A stretch of 64,000 bases of DNA from Paraburkholderia kururiensis (GCF_034424375.1 NZ_CP139965.1:2666001-2730000), one strand, 5' to 3'. Shown: positions 8,252 through 16,772, numbered from the stretch's first letter. Notes: generated by a model from the sequence alone, not told the origin. Numbers and translations are program-made.

Positions 8252-9553
8252 ATGACTTTGCCGCTTCCCGCCGTGCGCCGCGTCGCGATTGTCGGCGGCA
8301 ACCGCATTCCGTTTGCCCGTTCGAACACCGCCTACGCCACCGCGTCGAATCAGGACATGCTCACGTTCGCACTGCAAGGGCTTATCGATCGTTTCAACCT
8401 GCATGGCGAGCGGCTGGGCGAAGTGGCCGCGGGCGCGGTCATCAAGCATTCGCGCGACTTCAACCTCACGCGCGAGTCCGTGCTTTCCACCACGCTCGCG
8501 AAGGAAACGCCCGCGTACGACGTGCAGCAAGCCTGCGGCACAGGCCTCGAAGCCGCGCTGCTCGTGGCGGGCAAGATCGCGCTCGGGCAGATCGAGGCCG
8601 GCATCGCGGGCGGCGTGGATACGACCTCGGACGCGCCCATCGGCGTGAACGAGAAGATGCGCAAGATCCTGCTCGAAGCGAATCGCGGCCGAAGCACCGC
8701 GGCGCGCGTGGGCGCGCTCGCGAAGCTGCGCCCCGGCATGCTCGTGAAGCCGCAATTGCCGCGCAACGTCGAGCCGCGCACGGGGCTGTCCATGGGCGAG
8801 CATTGCGAGCTGATGGCCAAGCGCTGGAACATCGCGCGCGAAGCGCAGGACGCGCTCGCGCTGGAAAGCCATCGCAAGCTGGCCGCGGCTTACGAGCGCG
8901 GCTTCTTCAACGACCTCATGACGCCCTACCGCGGCCTCACGCGCGACAACAATCTGCGCCCCGACGTGACCGCCGAAAAGCTCGCCTCGCTCACGCCCGT
9001 GTTCGACCGCGACGCCGGCACGATGACGGCCGGCAACTCGACGCCGCTCACGGACGGCGCTTCGGCCGTGCTGCTCGCAAGCGAAGCCTGGGCCGCGGCG
9101 CGCGGGCTGCCCGTACTCGCTTATCTCAGCGCCTACGAGACGGCCGCCGTGGATTTCTTCGAGAAGAAGGAAGGTCTGCTGATGGCGCCGGCGTATGCGG
9201 TACCGCGCATGCTCGCGCGCGTGGGCCTCATGTTGCAGGACTTCGACCTCTACGAGATCCACGAGGCCTTCGCGGCGCAGGTGCTCTGCACGCTCGCCGC
9301 CTGGCAGGACGACGAGTACTGCCGCACGCAGTTGCAGCTCGACGCGCCGCCCGGTCCCATCGATGCCGCGAAGCTCAACGTGAACGGCGGATCGCTCGCG
9401 ACGGGGCACCCGTTCGCGGCCACGGGCGGCCGGCTCGTGGCGAGCCTCGCGAAGATGCTCGCCCAGCTCGACAAACCCGAAGGCACGGCGCGCGGCCTCA
9501 TCTCGATCTGCGCGGCGGGCGGCCAGGGCGTGGTGGCGATACTGGAGCGCTAG
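8252..9553 (+). CDS. fadI: Acetyl-CoA acyltransferase (thiolase), FadI type
   Basis: This 433-residue thiolase cleaves 3-oxoacyl-CoA with CoA to acetyl-CoA and a shortened acyl-CoA. The nucleophilic Cys95 is in QQACGTGLEA, the His386 base is in GHPFAATGGR and the second catalytic Cys420 is in CAAGGQG. The sequence NVNGGSLATGHP is typical of the FadI/trifunctional-protein beta branch. The start at 8252 has AGGAG about 6 bases upstream. It lies 64 bases after the MaoC gene and 64 bases before fadD, inside the same operon. Confidence 0.93.
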   Translation: MTLPLPAVRRVAIVGGNRIPFARSNTAYATASNQDMLTFALQGLIDRFNLHGERLGEVAAGAVIKHSRDFNLTRESVLSTTLAKETPAYDVQQACGTGLEAALLVAGKIALGQIEAGIAGGVDTTSDAPIGVNEKMRKILLEANRGRSTAARVGALAKLRPGMLVKPQLPRNVEPRTGLSMGEHCELMAKRWNIAREAQDALALESHRKLAAAYERGFFNDLMTPYRGLTRDNNLRPDVTAEKLASLTPVFDRDAGTMTAGNSTPLTDGASAVLLASEAWAAARGLPVLAYLSAYETAAVDFFEKKEGLLMAPAYAVPRMLARVGLMLQDFDLYEIHEAFAAQVLCTLAAWQDDEYCRTQLQLDAPPGPIDAAKLNVNGGSLATGHPFAATGGRLVASLAKMLAQLDKPEGTARGLISICAAGGQGVVAILER

Positions 9554-9617
9554 CCTCGCCGTTCCGCCCGCGCGCACGCACCCGATTTCCCTACAAGAAT
9601 AGTCAGGAGACGAAGCG

Positions 9618-11408
9618 ATGAACCAACCTATCTCAACGGCACCGACAGTGCCCACCGTGCCGACAGTGCCCACGGCGGGCGCCGGCTCGACCAGACCCGC
9701 GCCCAACACCGACGGCATCTGGTACGCCTCGTATCCGGCCGACGTGCCGCGCGAGATCGACGTCAACCAGTACGCGTCCATCGTCCAGTTCTTCGACGAA
9801 TGCATCGAACAGTTTCGCGAGCGCGTGGCCTACGTGAGCGTGGGCGAGGAAATGACCTACGGCGAACTCGCGCGCAAGGCGACGGCGCTCGCGGCGTACC
9901 TGCAGTCCATCGGCGTGAAGCCCGGCGACTGCGTGGCCATCATGCTGCCCAACACGTTCCAGTACCCCGTGTCGCTCTTCGGCGTGCTCAAGGCAGGCGG
10001 CATCGTCGTCAATGTGAATCCGCTCTATACCGTGCGCGAGCTTGCGCATCAATTGAAGGACAGCGGTGCGCAAACCATCATCGTGTTCGAGAACTTCGCG
10101 AAGACCGTGCAGGACGCGCTGCCCGGCACGCAGGTGCGCAACGTGATCGTGACGGCGCTGGGCGACCTGCTCGCGGATGGGCTCAACCTGAAGGGCCGGC
10201 TCATCAACTTCGTGCTGAAGCGCGTGAAAAAGATGGTGCCCGAGTACCGGCTGCCCGGCGCGGTGCGGCTGCTCGATGCGCTCGCGCTCGGCTACAGCCG
10301 CCCGCATACGCCCGTGCAGGCGAGCCACGACGACATCGCGTTCCTGCAATACACGGGCGGCACCACGGGCGTGGCGAAGGGCGCGATGCTCACGCATCGC
10401 AACATCATCGCGAACCTGCTACAGGCGAAGGCGTGGTCGGCGGGCCAGCTCACGGGCGAAGTCGAAACGGTGCTCACGCCGCTGCCGCTCTATCACATCT
10501 ACTCGCTCACGGTGAACGCACTCATCTTCATGGGACTCGGCGGCCGCAACATCCTGATTGCGAATCCGCGCGACACAGCGCGCGTGATGAAGATCATCCG
10601 CCACGAGAGGTTCACGGGCATCACCGCGGTCAATACGCTCTACAACGCGTTCCTCGACAACGAGGAATTCCGCAAGCGCGACTTCTCCGGTCTCAAGCTC
10701 GCCATGGCGGGCGGCATGGCCACGCAGAAGGCCGTGGCCGAGCGCTTCAAGGCCGTGACGGGCAAGCCAATCATCGAGGGCTACGGGCTCACGGAGTGCT
10801 CGCCCATCGTCGCGATGAATCCCGTGGATCTTTCGAACCTGCACGACTTCGAGGGGTCGATCGGCGTGCCTGCGCCGTCCACCCAGGTGCGCTTCAGGAA
10901 GGACGACGGCAGCTGGGCCAACATCGGCGAGCCGGGCGAGCTGTGCGTGAAGGGGCCGCAGGTCATGAAGGGCTACTGGAACCGCCCGGACGAAACCGCG
11001 AAAGTGTTCGACGAAGACGGCTGGCTTGCGACCGGCGACATCGGCGTGATGGATGCGCGCGGCTTCATCCGGCTCATCGACCGCAAGAAGGACATGATCC
11101 TCGTCTCGGGCTTCAACGTGTATCCGAACGAAGTGGAAGACGTGATCGCGATGCACCCCGATGTGCGCGAAGTGGCGGCCATCGGCGTACCCGACCCCGC
11201 ACACGGCGAGCACGTAAAGGTGTTCGTGGTGCGGCGCGACCCGTCGCTCACGGCCGAGGCGGTCATCCAGTTCAGCCGCAAGCATCTGACCGGCTACAAG
11301 GTGCCGAAGGAAGTGGAGTTCCGCGAGTCGCTGCCGCAGACCAACGTAGGCAAGATCCTGCGCCGCGAATTGCGCGACGAGGAACTGCGGAAGCAAACGC
11401 GCGGCTGA
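9618..11408 (+). CDS. fadD: Long-chain fatty acid--CoA ligase FadD
   Basis: This 596-residue ANL superfamily adenylating enzyme activates fatty acids to acyl-CoA with ATP. The P-loop-like motif YTGGTTGVAKG lies at about residues 245-255, YGLTECSP is the A5 region, and ATGDIGVMDARGFIRLIDR with KKDMILVSGFNVYP forms the hinge and C-terminal domain. NVGKILRRELR carries the catalytic lysine. The N-terminus has about 30 extra residues relative to E. coli FadD, including a short TVP repeat encoded by near-duplicate DNA (about 9638-9678). AGGAGA precedes the ATG. Confidence 0.95.
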   Translation: MNQPISTAPTVPTVPTVPTAGAGSTRPAPNTDGIWYASYPADVPREIDVNQYASIVQFFDECIEQFRERVAYVSVGEEMTYGELARKATALAAYLQSIGVKPGDCVAIMLPNTFQYPVSLFGVLKAGGIVVNVNPLYTVRELAHQLKDSGAQTIIVFENFAKTVQDALPGTQVRNVIVTALGDLLADGLNLKGRLINFVLKRVKKMVPEYRLPGAVRLLDALALGYSRPHTPVQASHDDIAFLQYTGGTTGVAKGAMLTHRNIIANLLQAKAWSAGQLTGEVETVLTPLPLYHIYSLTVNALIFMGLGGRNILIANPRDTARVMKIIRHERFTGITAVNTLYNAFLDNEEFRKRDFSGLKLAMAGGMATQKAVAERFKAVTGKPIIEGYGLTECSPIVAMNPVDLSNLHDFEGSIGVPAPSTQVRFRKDDGSWANIGEPGELCVKGPQVMKGYWNRPDETAKVFDEDGWLATGDIGVMDARGFIRLIDRKKDMILVSGFNVYPNEVEDVIAMHPDVREVAAIGVPDPAHGEHVKVFVVRRDPSLTAEAVIQFSRKHLTGYKVPKEVEFRESLPQTNVGKILRRELRDEELRKQTRG

Positions 11409-11480
11409 ACCGTTTACTCTTCCATTTGCCTGCGTCGAGGGGCCCTGGCGGCTCCTCTCGCTCAACATGGAGAGTGAACG

Positions 11481-12593
11481 ATGGAGCATCCACCGGCGGC
11501 AGGGCGCGGCCACGCCTTGCTTGCGTTTGTCTTGCAGCGGTTGTGGGGGCGTGGTGGGGATATTGCGCTGAGCCGGCGTGTCGGCATTCGGGTCGCCGCG
11601 TTGATGATGGCAGTGGCCGCAACGGTGGCGCCGGTGCCCGCGGCCTCGGCTGCGGCTGCGGCTGCCCAGCAGGCCGGCGAGGACGCCGTCGCGAGCGACG
11701 CGAACGCAAACTCAGACCCAGCCGGCACGGCCGTTTCCACCGATGCACCGGCCAACACCACCGCCGACGTGGCCGCCACCGCGCTGCCCTCTGCCTCGCC
11801 CCGCATCGCCAACGTACCGCCTGCTCAGGCCGGCCGGCTCGCGCCCGACGCGCAGGTCGCCTGGCTCGCGCACGCCGCGCAAACCGGTCTGCTCGAAAAG
11901 CTCGACGACGGCCAGCTCGTCTCGCTGTTCGAATCGTTCGATCCGCTCACGCTGCCGCGCTATCTCGCCACCGGTGCGGGCGGCTACCCCTCGTACGAGT
12001 TCACCATGTGGCGCAGCGAGCGCGTGCGCGGCATCTGGCCGGGCAAGCCCGATCACATGCTCGTGCGGCTCGCGCACGACCCGCTGCGTATCTACGCGAA
12101 GTGGCTGCCCGACGGCGCGCACGCAGGCCAGGAGGTGCTTTACGACGCGTCGAAGCGCCGCGACGAAATGTATGGCCACCTGGGCGGCCTGCTCAACGTG
12201 ATGCCGCTGTGGGCGTCGCTCGACGGCGTACTCGCCCGCGCCCAGTCGAACCATCGCGTGACCGATCTGGGTACGGCGTTCATCGTTCGCCAGTACCTTG
12301 CCGAAGGCACGAAGTTCGCCGAAGCGGGCATCACGCACCCGAGCCGGATCGAAGTAAAGACGATGAACGGCGTGCGCGTGGTCGCGTTCACGTGGGAGAC
12401 CCCGACGGGCCGGCCCGCCTTCTACGCGAAGAAGGAAGTGCTGGGGCTCGATCTGCGGCATCCCTGGTTTCGCACCATCGAGTCCTACGACAACGACGGC
12501 AGGATTTTCGAGCGCATCGTATTCGAACATATCTCGCCGAAGACTTTCGACGATCTCATGTTCGACCCGAAGAATCCCGAGTACCGGTTTTGA
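11481..12593 (+). CDS. Exported DUF1571 protein
   Basis: This 370-residue protein of the DUF1571 family has unknown function. A hydrophobic stretch at about residues 37-60, ending in PVPAASAAAA, looks like a signal peptide. An Ala/Asp-rich linker follows to about residue 115, then the folded domain (about 120-370) with RVRGIWPGKPDHMLVRLAHDP-like and AGQEVLYD segments. It starts 72 bases after fadD without a terminator between them, so it is probably the last gene of the fatty-acid operon and may act on an envelope lipid-related process; that role is inference only. Confidence 0.8.
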   Translation: MEHPPAAGRGHALLAFVLQRLWGRGGDIALSRRVGIRVAALMMAVAATVAPVPAASAAAAAAQQAGEDAVASDANANSDPAGTAVSTDAPANTTADVAATALPSASPRIANVPPAQAGRLAPDAQVAWLAHAAQTGLLEKLDDGQLVSLFESFDPLTLPRYLATGAGGYPSYEFTMWRSERVRGIWPGKPDHMLVRLAHDPLRIYAKWLPDGAHAGQEVLYDASKRRDEMYGHLGGLLNVMPLWASLDGVLARAQSNHRVTDLGTAFIVRQYLAEGTKFAEAGITHPSRIEVKTMNGVRVVAFTWETPTGRPAFYAKKEVLGLDLRHPWFRTIESYDNDGRIFERIVFEHISPKTFDDLMFDPKNPEYRF

Positions 12594-12623
12594 ATGAAGG
12601 CGCCGCTGCCATTTCACATTATC

Positions 12624-12651
12624 GGAATGGGGAATGCGAAATGCGGAATGC
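12624..12651 (+). repeat. Four 7-bp tandem units (GGAATGC-like)
   Basis: GGAATGG, GGAATGC, GAAATGC and GGAATGC stand head to tail in non-coding DNA. Four units is short, but such arrays can vary in copy number. Confidence 0.6.
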
Positions 12652-12724
12652 AATGACGAGAAAAGTCCGGCGGCGCGCAACTGCCCCATCAAACCGGTTC
12701 ACCTCAATTGAATGTCAATAATCG

Positions 12725-12922
12725 TCACGATTCGCTTTTCCAGCGGCCTTTTTTGACTTTCGCCGGCTGATACCGCAAACGATACGTGCTACCGTGGCAC
12801 GGCGTTTGGGCCGCCGCCGGTACGCCACCGATGTGCGTCCCCATCGCATCGAAGAAAGCTTGATATACAACAAGCTTATTTAATTCCGGGTCACACGCGA
12901 CGCAATCGATATTCGCGGCCAT
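12725..12922 (-). CDS. Possible small hypothetical protein
   Basis: This open frame of 65 codons encodes a protein with no recognised domain. It contains three cysteines in the first half (CVAC and CHG) and a basic C-terminus. Codon use is mixed and no Shine-Dalgarno is visible before the ATG, so it may not be expressed. It lies alone between two rightward genes. Confidence 0.3.
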   Translation of the reverse strand: MAANIDCVACDPELNKLVVYQAFFDAMGTHIGGVPAAAQTPCHGSTYRLRYQPAKVKKGRWKSES

Positions 12923-13016
12923 TATCGTTCAACAATGCGGCTGCACCCGCAATCGAATTATCGGGAATGGGCAGAAATAAACGATCGAATGCGTGCTGCA
13001 CGACTCGTCTGAACTT

Positions 13017-13032
13017 TTATTCAGGAGAATAA
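13017..13032 (+). promoter_or_regulatory. Hairpin presenting the M48 gene Shine-Dalgarno
   Basis: TTATTC (13017-13022) and GAATAA (13027-13032) form a 6-bp A/U-rich stem whose four-base loop is AGGA, part of the ribosome site AGGAG. The start codon is 3 bases downstream. Such a labile stem could modulate translation, for example with temperature; this is inference. Confidence 0.4.
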
Positions 13033-13034
13033 CA

Positions 13035-13787
13035 ATGTCGATTTCCCGACGTACGTTTTTCACCCTCGGCGGCTACGCCATGCTGTGCGGCTGCAGCGGC
13101 GTGAGCACCGATGCCCTCGTCAATTCCGGCATGAAGCTGGGCCAGGCCGCCACCCTCTCCGACACAGACGTGAAGTCGCTCAGCGACCAGGCCTGCGTCC
13201 TGCACGACAAGAACGCGAAGATCGCGCCGGTCGGCGGCAAATATCAGCAACGGCTCGCGCACGTGATGAAGCAGCTCGACAGCCAGGTCAACGGCCAACC
13301 GGTCAACGCCCGCGTCTACATCACGAAGGACGTGAACGCATGGGCCATGGCCAACGGCCAGGTGCGCGTCTACAGCGGTCTGATGGACCTCATGACCGAC
13401 GACGAGCTGCGCGGCGTGATCGGCCACGAAATGGGACACGTGGCGCTCGGCCACACGAAGCACGCCATGCAGGTGGCCTACGCGACCTCCGCCGCGCGCT
13501 CGGCGGCGTCCTCGGCCGGCGGCGTGGCCGGCGCGCTGTCGGCGTCGCAGCTCGGCGACGTGTCGGAGAAGTTCATCCAGGCGCAGTTCTCGCAATCGCA
13601 GGAAAGCGCCGCAGACGACTACTCTTTCGACCTGCAACGTCGCAAAGGCCTCGATCCGTCCGGCCTCGTGACGGCATTCAACAAGCTCGCGAAACTCGAC
13701 GGCGGCCAGTCGAGCATGATGAGTTCGCACCCCTCCTCGCCCGCGCGCGCGAAGCACATCCAGGACCGGCTTTCCGCCAAGGCCTGA
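13035..13787 (+). CDS. M48 family metalloprotease, probable Tat-exported lipoprotein
   Basis: This 250-residue zinc endopeptidase of the M48 (HtpX/LoiP/YcaL-like) family has its zinc motif HEMGH at residues 131-135, with Glu190 in QESAADDY as the likely third ligand. The N-terminus reads SRRTFFTLGGYAM followed by LCGC. This combines a twin-arginine-like motif with a possible lipobox at Cys20, although Cys at the -2 position is unusual. Periplasmic M48 lipoproteins take part in outer-membrane protein quality control. I chose 13035 because AGGAG is 7 bases upstream; an in-frame ATG at 12993 would spoil the signal peptide. Confidence 0.9.
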   Translation: MSISRRTFFTLGGYAMLCGCSGVSTDALVNSGMKLGQAATLSDTDVKSLSDQACVLHDKNAKIAPVGGKYQQRLAHVMKQLDSQVNGQPVNARVYITKDVNAWAMANGQVRVYSGLMDLMTDDELRGVIGHEMGHVALGHTKHAMQVAYATSAARSAASSAGGVAGALSASQLGDVSEKFIQAQFSQSQESAADDYSFDLQRRKGLDPSGLVTAFNKLAKLDGGQSSMMSSHPSSPARAKHIQDRLSAKA

Positions 13788-13823
13788 CGCGCACTGGCGT
13801 CCAGGGTCGCTCAAGCGTCCAGG

Positions 13824-13849
13824 CGGAAGCCGTGGCGACACGGCTTCCG
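13824..13849. terminator. Strong hairpin between convergent genes
   Basis: CGGAAGCCGTG (13824-13834) and CACGGCTTCCG (13839-13849) form a perfect 11-bp stem with a GCGA tetraloop. It sits midway between the M48 gene and the leftward Tat-protein gene. There is no T-run, so it may act as a bidirectional pause or 3'-end stabiliser rather than a classical terminator. Confidence 0.5.
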
Positions 13850-13865
13850 GCGCCCACGCAGACGC

Positions 13866-14324
13866 TCACGAAGCCACCATCGTGAACCACACGTGTTCGG
13901 CAAGCGCGCCGCGCAGATCGTCGCGACGCGCGCCACCCATCGTCTCGCTGCGCACCTGCCAGCTGAAGGCGCGCTCCATGTGCGCGAGCCGCGACAGCAC
14001 GAAGAAGTCCGACGGCCGCGCGATGCCCACCAACGTCCACGGCTGGCGCGGTGCGCTCTGCGCCCGCAGGAGTTCGGGCATCAACGCGCCGTACCACGCA
14101 TCGGCGATGTCTTCGCCAATGGGCACGCAAGGCAGCCGGTCCAGCGCGGCGTAAGCCGTGGACCCTGCGTCGCGCACATAGCGCGCGAACTCGTGCTTCG
14201 CGACGAGCGCCTCGTCGAACAGCACGATGGCGCCGGCCTTGCCCGCCGCCCACACCGTCCACGGCGACAGGCACAAGCCGGCGGCGAGTCCGCCTCCTGT
14301 CATCACGAATCTGCGTCTGTCCAC
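13866..14324 (-). CDS. Small Tat-exported protein of unknown function
   Basis: This 152-residue protein starts at GTG with the twin-arginine-like leader DRRRFVMTGGGLAAGLCL and a cleavage site near WAAG, so Tat export is likely. The mature part has no CxxCH haem motif and no domain that I recognise. It begins 32 bases after the VAO-type flavoprotein gene on the same strand and is probably co-transcribed with it. It may be a periplasmic partner of an exported or membrane redox chain, but nothing in its sequence proves that. An ATG 21 bases further in would remove the RR motif, so I prefer the GTG. Confidence 0.72.
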   Translation of the reverse strand: MDRRRFVMTGGGLAAGLCLSPWTVWAAGKAGAIVLFDEALVAKHEFARYVRDAGSTAYAALDRLPCVPIGEDIADAWYGALMPELLRAQSAPRQPWTLVGIARPSDFFVLSRLAHMERAFSWQVRSETMGGARRDDLRGALAEHVWFTMVAS

Positions 14325-14356
14325 GTCGCGCCTTTTCCTCGCCCCGCTCCGCCCGT

Positions 14357-15937
14357 TCACGTATAGCCGCGCGCACCGCGCCACGCGCGCGGCCACACGC
14401 CCTGCTTGCCCGGCGAGAGCACGCCTTGCGGGTCGAGTGCGTCCTTGATCGTTTCGGCAAGGCGCAGCAGCGCCCCGTCGTTGAAGCTGTACTGCGCGGC
14501 GGCGAAGTCCATCCACGCGAGATGCGAGCGGTACACGCCGTAGCCCGCCGCGCGCGCATCGCTCATCAATGCGCGCATGAGGTCGCGCGCCTGCTGCGTA
14601 AGGAGCGCGTCTCCGGACGGAAAAATTGCCGAGAAGATGTGATGCAGATGCCGGCCGCCCGCGGTGAAGCCGCCGTAGTAGTCGAAGCCGTATTCGGCGG
14701 CGCGCGTCTTCACGAGCGTGTACTGGCGCATGGTGTCGCTGCCCGTGGCGGGACAGAGCGGCGAAAAATCCACGTGCGCCCCCGTGCCGCCGCGCCAGTC
14801 GAGCATGCGAAAGGCGCTCATCGCGGGAATGCCGGCGCGGTTGCGCGCGCCGCCGGCCGTGGGCGCTTCGTCGCCAGCGTACTTCGTCACGATGAAACGG
14901 GCGTCGCGCAGGCCGGCGAACGCGCGCTCGACGAGCCGGTACTGCGCCGCCATCACGTCGGGGTCGCCGTAGAGCCCGAAATGCAGGTTCCATCTGCCTA
15001 CGCCGAGCTGCTTCGTCATCGACGCCACGACGCTTTCGGGCATCGCGCCCGGACCGTCGTACCAGCGCTCGCGCGGCGAGAGTCCCGCGGCGCGACGGAT
15101 CGCGCCTTCAATCACGGCATGCTGACCGATCGTACCTGCGAGCTGCAGCGGTCGCAGCGTTTCGACGAGCGGCGCGAGATCGTCTTCGCGCGGCAACTGC
15201 ACTTCGACGATCCAGTACGCGGGCGGCGCCGGCATCAGCCACACGCCGAGCTTCGTCACGATGCCGTAGTTCGACTGCATGAAGAGCGGATCGAACTGCG
15301 GGCCGTAGCCGTAGCGATAGAGCTGCCAGGCGGTGCCCGTATCGATGCCGCCCATGCCCGTGCGCACCACGTCGCCGTTTGCGAGCACCACTTCCATGCC
15401 GCACTGCGTGGCCGCGTGGTCGCCGTAGGGCGTGTAGCCGAAGCCGCGTTCGAGCGTGTTGCCCATCACGCTGCCCCAGCCCGCGGCGGGCGGGTCGGTC
15501 CAGAGCCGGTAACCGTGCGTGCGCAGGTGCTGGTACAGGTCGAAGTAGCTGACGCCCGGTTCCACGAGCGCGTAGCCGAGCGGCTCGTTCACTTCGAGAA
15601 TGCGGTTCATCCGTTGCAGATCGAGCACCACCGAGCCGGCAAGCCGCGGCGCCGCGCCGCCGTAACCGTAGTTGCGGCCCGTGGAGACCGTCCATAGGGG
15701 AATGCTGTGCTCGTTGGCGACACGCAGAATGGCGCGCACTTCGTCGACGGACGCCGGCGTGAGCACGGCCGACGCCGAGAAGGCGCGCTCGCCGTCGCCG
15801 GGCGCGAACGGGTCGGCGTAGCGCGCGAGTTCGGCGGGCGTCGTCGACACCTGATTCGCACCGACGACGGCGCCGAACGCGGCAAGGGCCTGCGCAAAAC
15901 GCGCGGCGGACACATGGGGTGGCAAGGTGGGCATCAT
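14357..15937 (-). CDS. FAD-binding oxidase/dehydrogenase, vanillyl-alcohol oxidase / p-cresol methylhydroxylase family
   Basis: This flavoprotein of about 526 residues resembles the flavin subunit of 4-cresol dehydrogenase and vanillyl-alcohol oxidase. The FAD-binding PCMH domain is marked by STGRNYGYGGAAPRLAGSVV, by WGSVMGNTLERGFGYTPYGD and by GMEVVLANGDVVRTGMG. The C-terminal FAD-linked oxidase domain follows. Members oxidise para-substituted phenols, often with covalently bound flavin. Substrate and electron acceptor are unknown here, and no cytochrome subunit is adjacent. The start is uncertain: the ATG pair at 15932-15937 fits family length but has no ribosome site. Confidence 0.85.
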   Translation of the reverse strand: MMPTLPPHVSAARFAQALAAFGAVVGANQVSTTPAELARYADPFAPGDGERAFSASAVLTPASVDEVRAILRVANEHSIPLWTVSTGRNYGYGGAAPRLAGSVVLDLQRMNRILEVNEPLGYALVEPGVSYFDLYQHLRTHGYRLWTDPPAAGWGSVMGNTLERGFGYTPYGDHAATQCGMEVVLANGDVVRTGMGGIDTGTAWQLYRYGYGPQFDPLFMQSNYGIVTKLGVWLMPAPPAYWIVEVQLPREDDLAPLVETLRPLQLAGTIGQHAVIEGAIRRAAGLSPRERWYDGPGAMPESVVASMTKQLGVGRWNLHFGLYGDPDVMAAQYRLVERAFAGLRDARFIVTKYAGDEAPTAGGARNRAGIPAMSAFRMLDWRGGTGAHVDFSPLCPATGSDTMRQYTLVKTRAAEYGFDYYGGFTAGGRHLHHIFSAIFPSGDALLTQQARDLMRALMSDARAAGYGVYRSHLAWMDFAAAQYSFNDGALLRLAETIKDALDPQGVLSPGKQGVWPRAWRGARGYT

Positions 15938-16026
15938 GTGGGGCGAGCGCGGCTTGCGCCTCGTCGGGTTGCGTCGATCACGGTGGGGCGTCGTGGGTGC
16001 GTCTTGGCTGCATGGGGAGCGCGTGG

Positions 16027-16530
16027 TCAGCGCCGCCCGCCCCCCATACCGCCCCCCATACCGCCATGCATGCCGCCGCCCCACGCGTGCATGCCGGCGC
16101 CATGGAAACCACCGTGGTCATGAAAGCCGTGATCGTGAAAGCCGTGGTCATAAAAACTGCCGCCATACGACCCATGATGGTGGTGATGAAAACCGTCGAA
16201 GAACACGAATCCGCCGCCCACCACCGTGACGGGCGCGGCCCCGTACCACCAGTCATCATAGTAGTCGGCATAGGGGCCCGGATAGACGACGGCGGTGGGC
16301 GGGCTCGCGTCCGTCGTCTGCCATGTGCCGTCCGGCTGCCGGCACGCGGTGCCGCGCACGGTTTGCGGCTGGCTGTCGATGTCGGCTGTGGTCGTGATCG
16401 TGCGGCACAGCGTGTCGTTCAGCGGCACGGCTGCCACGGGTTGCACGGCCTCGCTCGGCGGCGGCACGGCGCAACCGTACAGCGTCGCGGCGAGCGCGAA
16501 TCCCAGGGTACGAGGAAAGGTTTTCGGCAT
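16027..16530 (-). CDS. His/Gly-rich lipoprotein
   Basis: This 167-residue predicted lipoprotein has signal residues 1-19 with lipobox LYGC at Cys20. A central region contains two Cys-bearing segments (DTLCRTITTT, VRGTACRQPDGTW), as in small envelope proteins with an RxxCxxPDGTW-like repeat. The last 60 residues are extremely rich in His, Gly, Phe and Met, with HHHHH and several HDHGFH units, suggesting metal binding or a disordered tail. AGGA lies about 9 bases before the ATG. It stands between the anti-sigma gene and the flavoprotein gene on the same strand. Function is unknown. Confidence 0.82.
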   Translation of the reverse strand: MPKTFPRTLGFALAATLYGCAVPPPSEAVQPVAAVPLNDTLCRTITTTADIDSQPQTVRGTACRQPDGTWQTTDASPPTAVVYPGPYADYYDDWWYGAAPVTVVGGGFVFFDGFHHHHHGSYGGSFYDHGFHDHGFHDHGGFHGAGMHAWGGGMHGGMGGGMGGGRR

Positions 16531-16745
16531 GACGTTCGTCCTGCAACAGGACCGTCAACGGGCGCGTACCTGCACGCACGGGTCATGCGGCGCCGTCGAC
16601 GGTTGAGTCTCGCAACGGCCCGGGCCTGTCGTCGGCGTGCCACTGCCGTGAGCGATGCGCGCGGCGCTGCCTCGCTGAAGCAATGTTGCGAAGCGCGTTC
16701 GCGTCGGCACGGTCGCGCGCCGTGAGGCCGGGTCTGCACGTCGTA

Positions 16746-16772
16746 AACGTCTGGCCGGGTTCACGCTATTCC
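16746..16772 (-). promoter_or_regulatory. Weak candidate ECF-type promoter upstream of the His-rich lipoprotein
   Basis: On the minus strand GGAAT (16768-16772) is followed after 18 bases by CGTTTACG. It resembles the GGAAT-N17-CGTT element upstream of the ECF operon but has one extra spacer base and would give a 200-base leader. Weak support only. Confidence 0.25.

Larger units (their letters stand above)
12594..13034. other. AT-richer intergenic region with short tandem repeat
   Basis: This 441-base region is less GC-rich than its neighbours. It holds four 7-bp tandem units at 12624-12651, a possible small leftward gene (12725-12922) and the leader of the M48 gene with an A/T-stem hairpin around its ribosome site. 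No terminator with a T-run was found after the DUF1571 gene. Confidence 0.5.
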
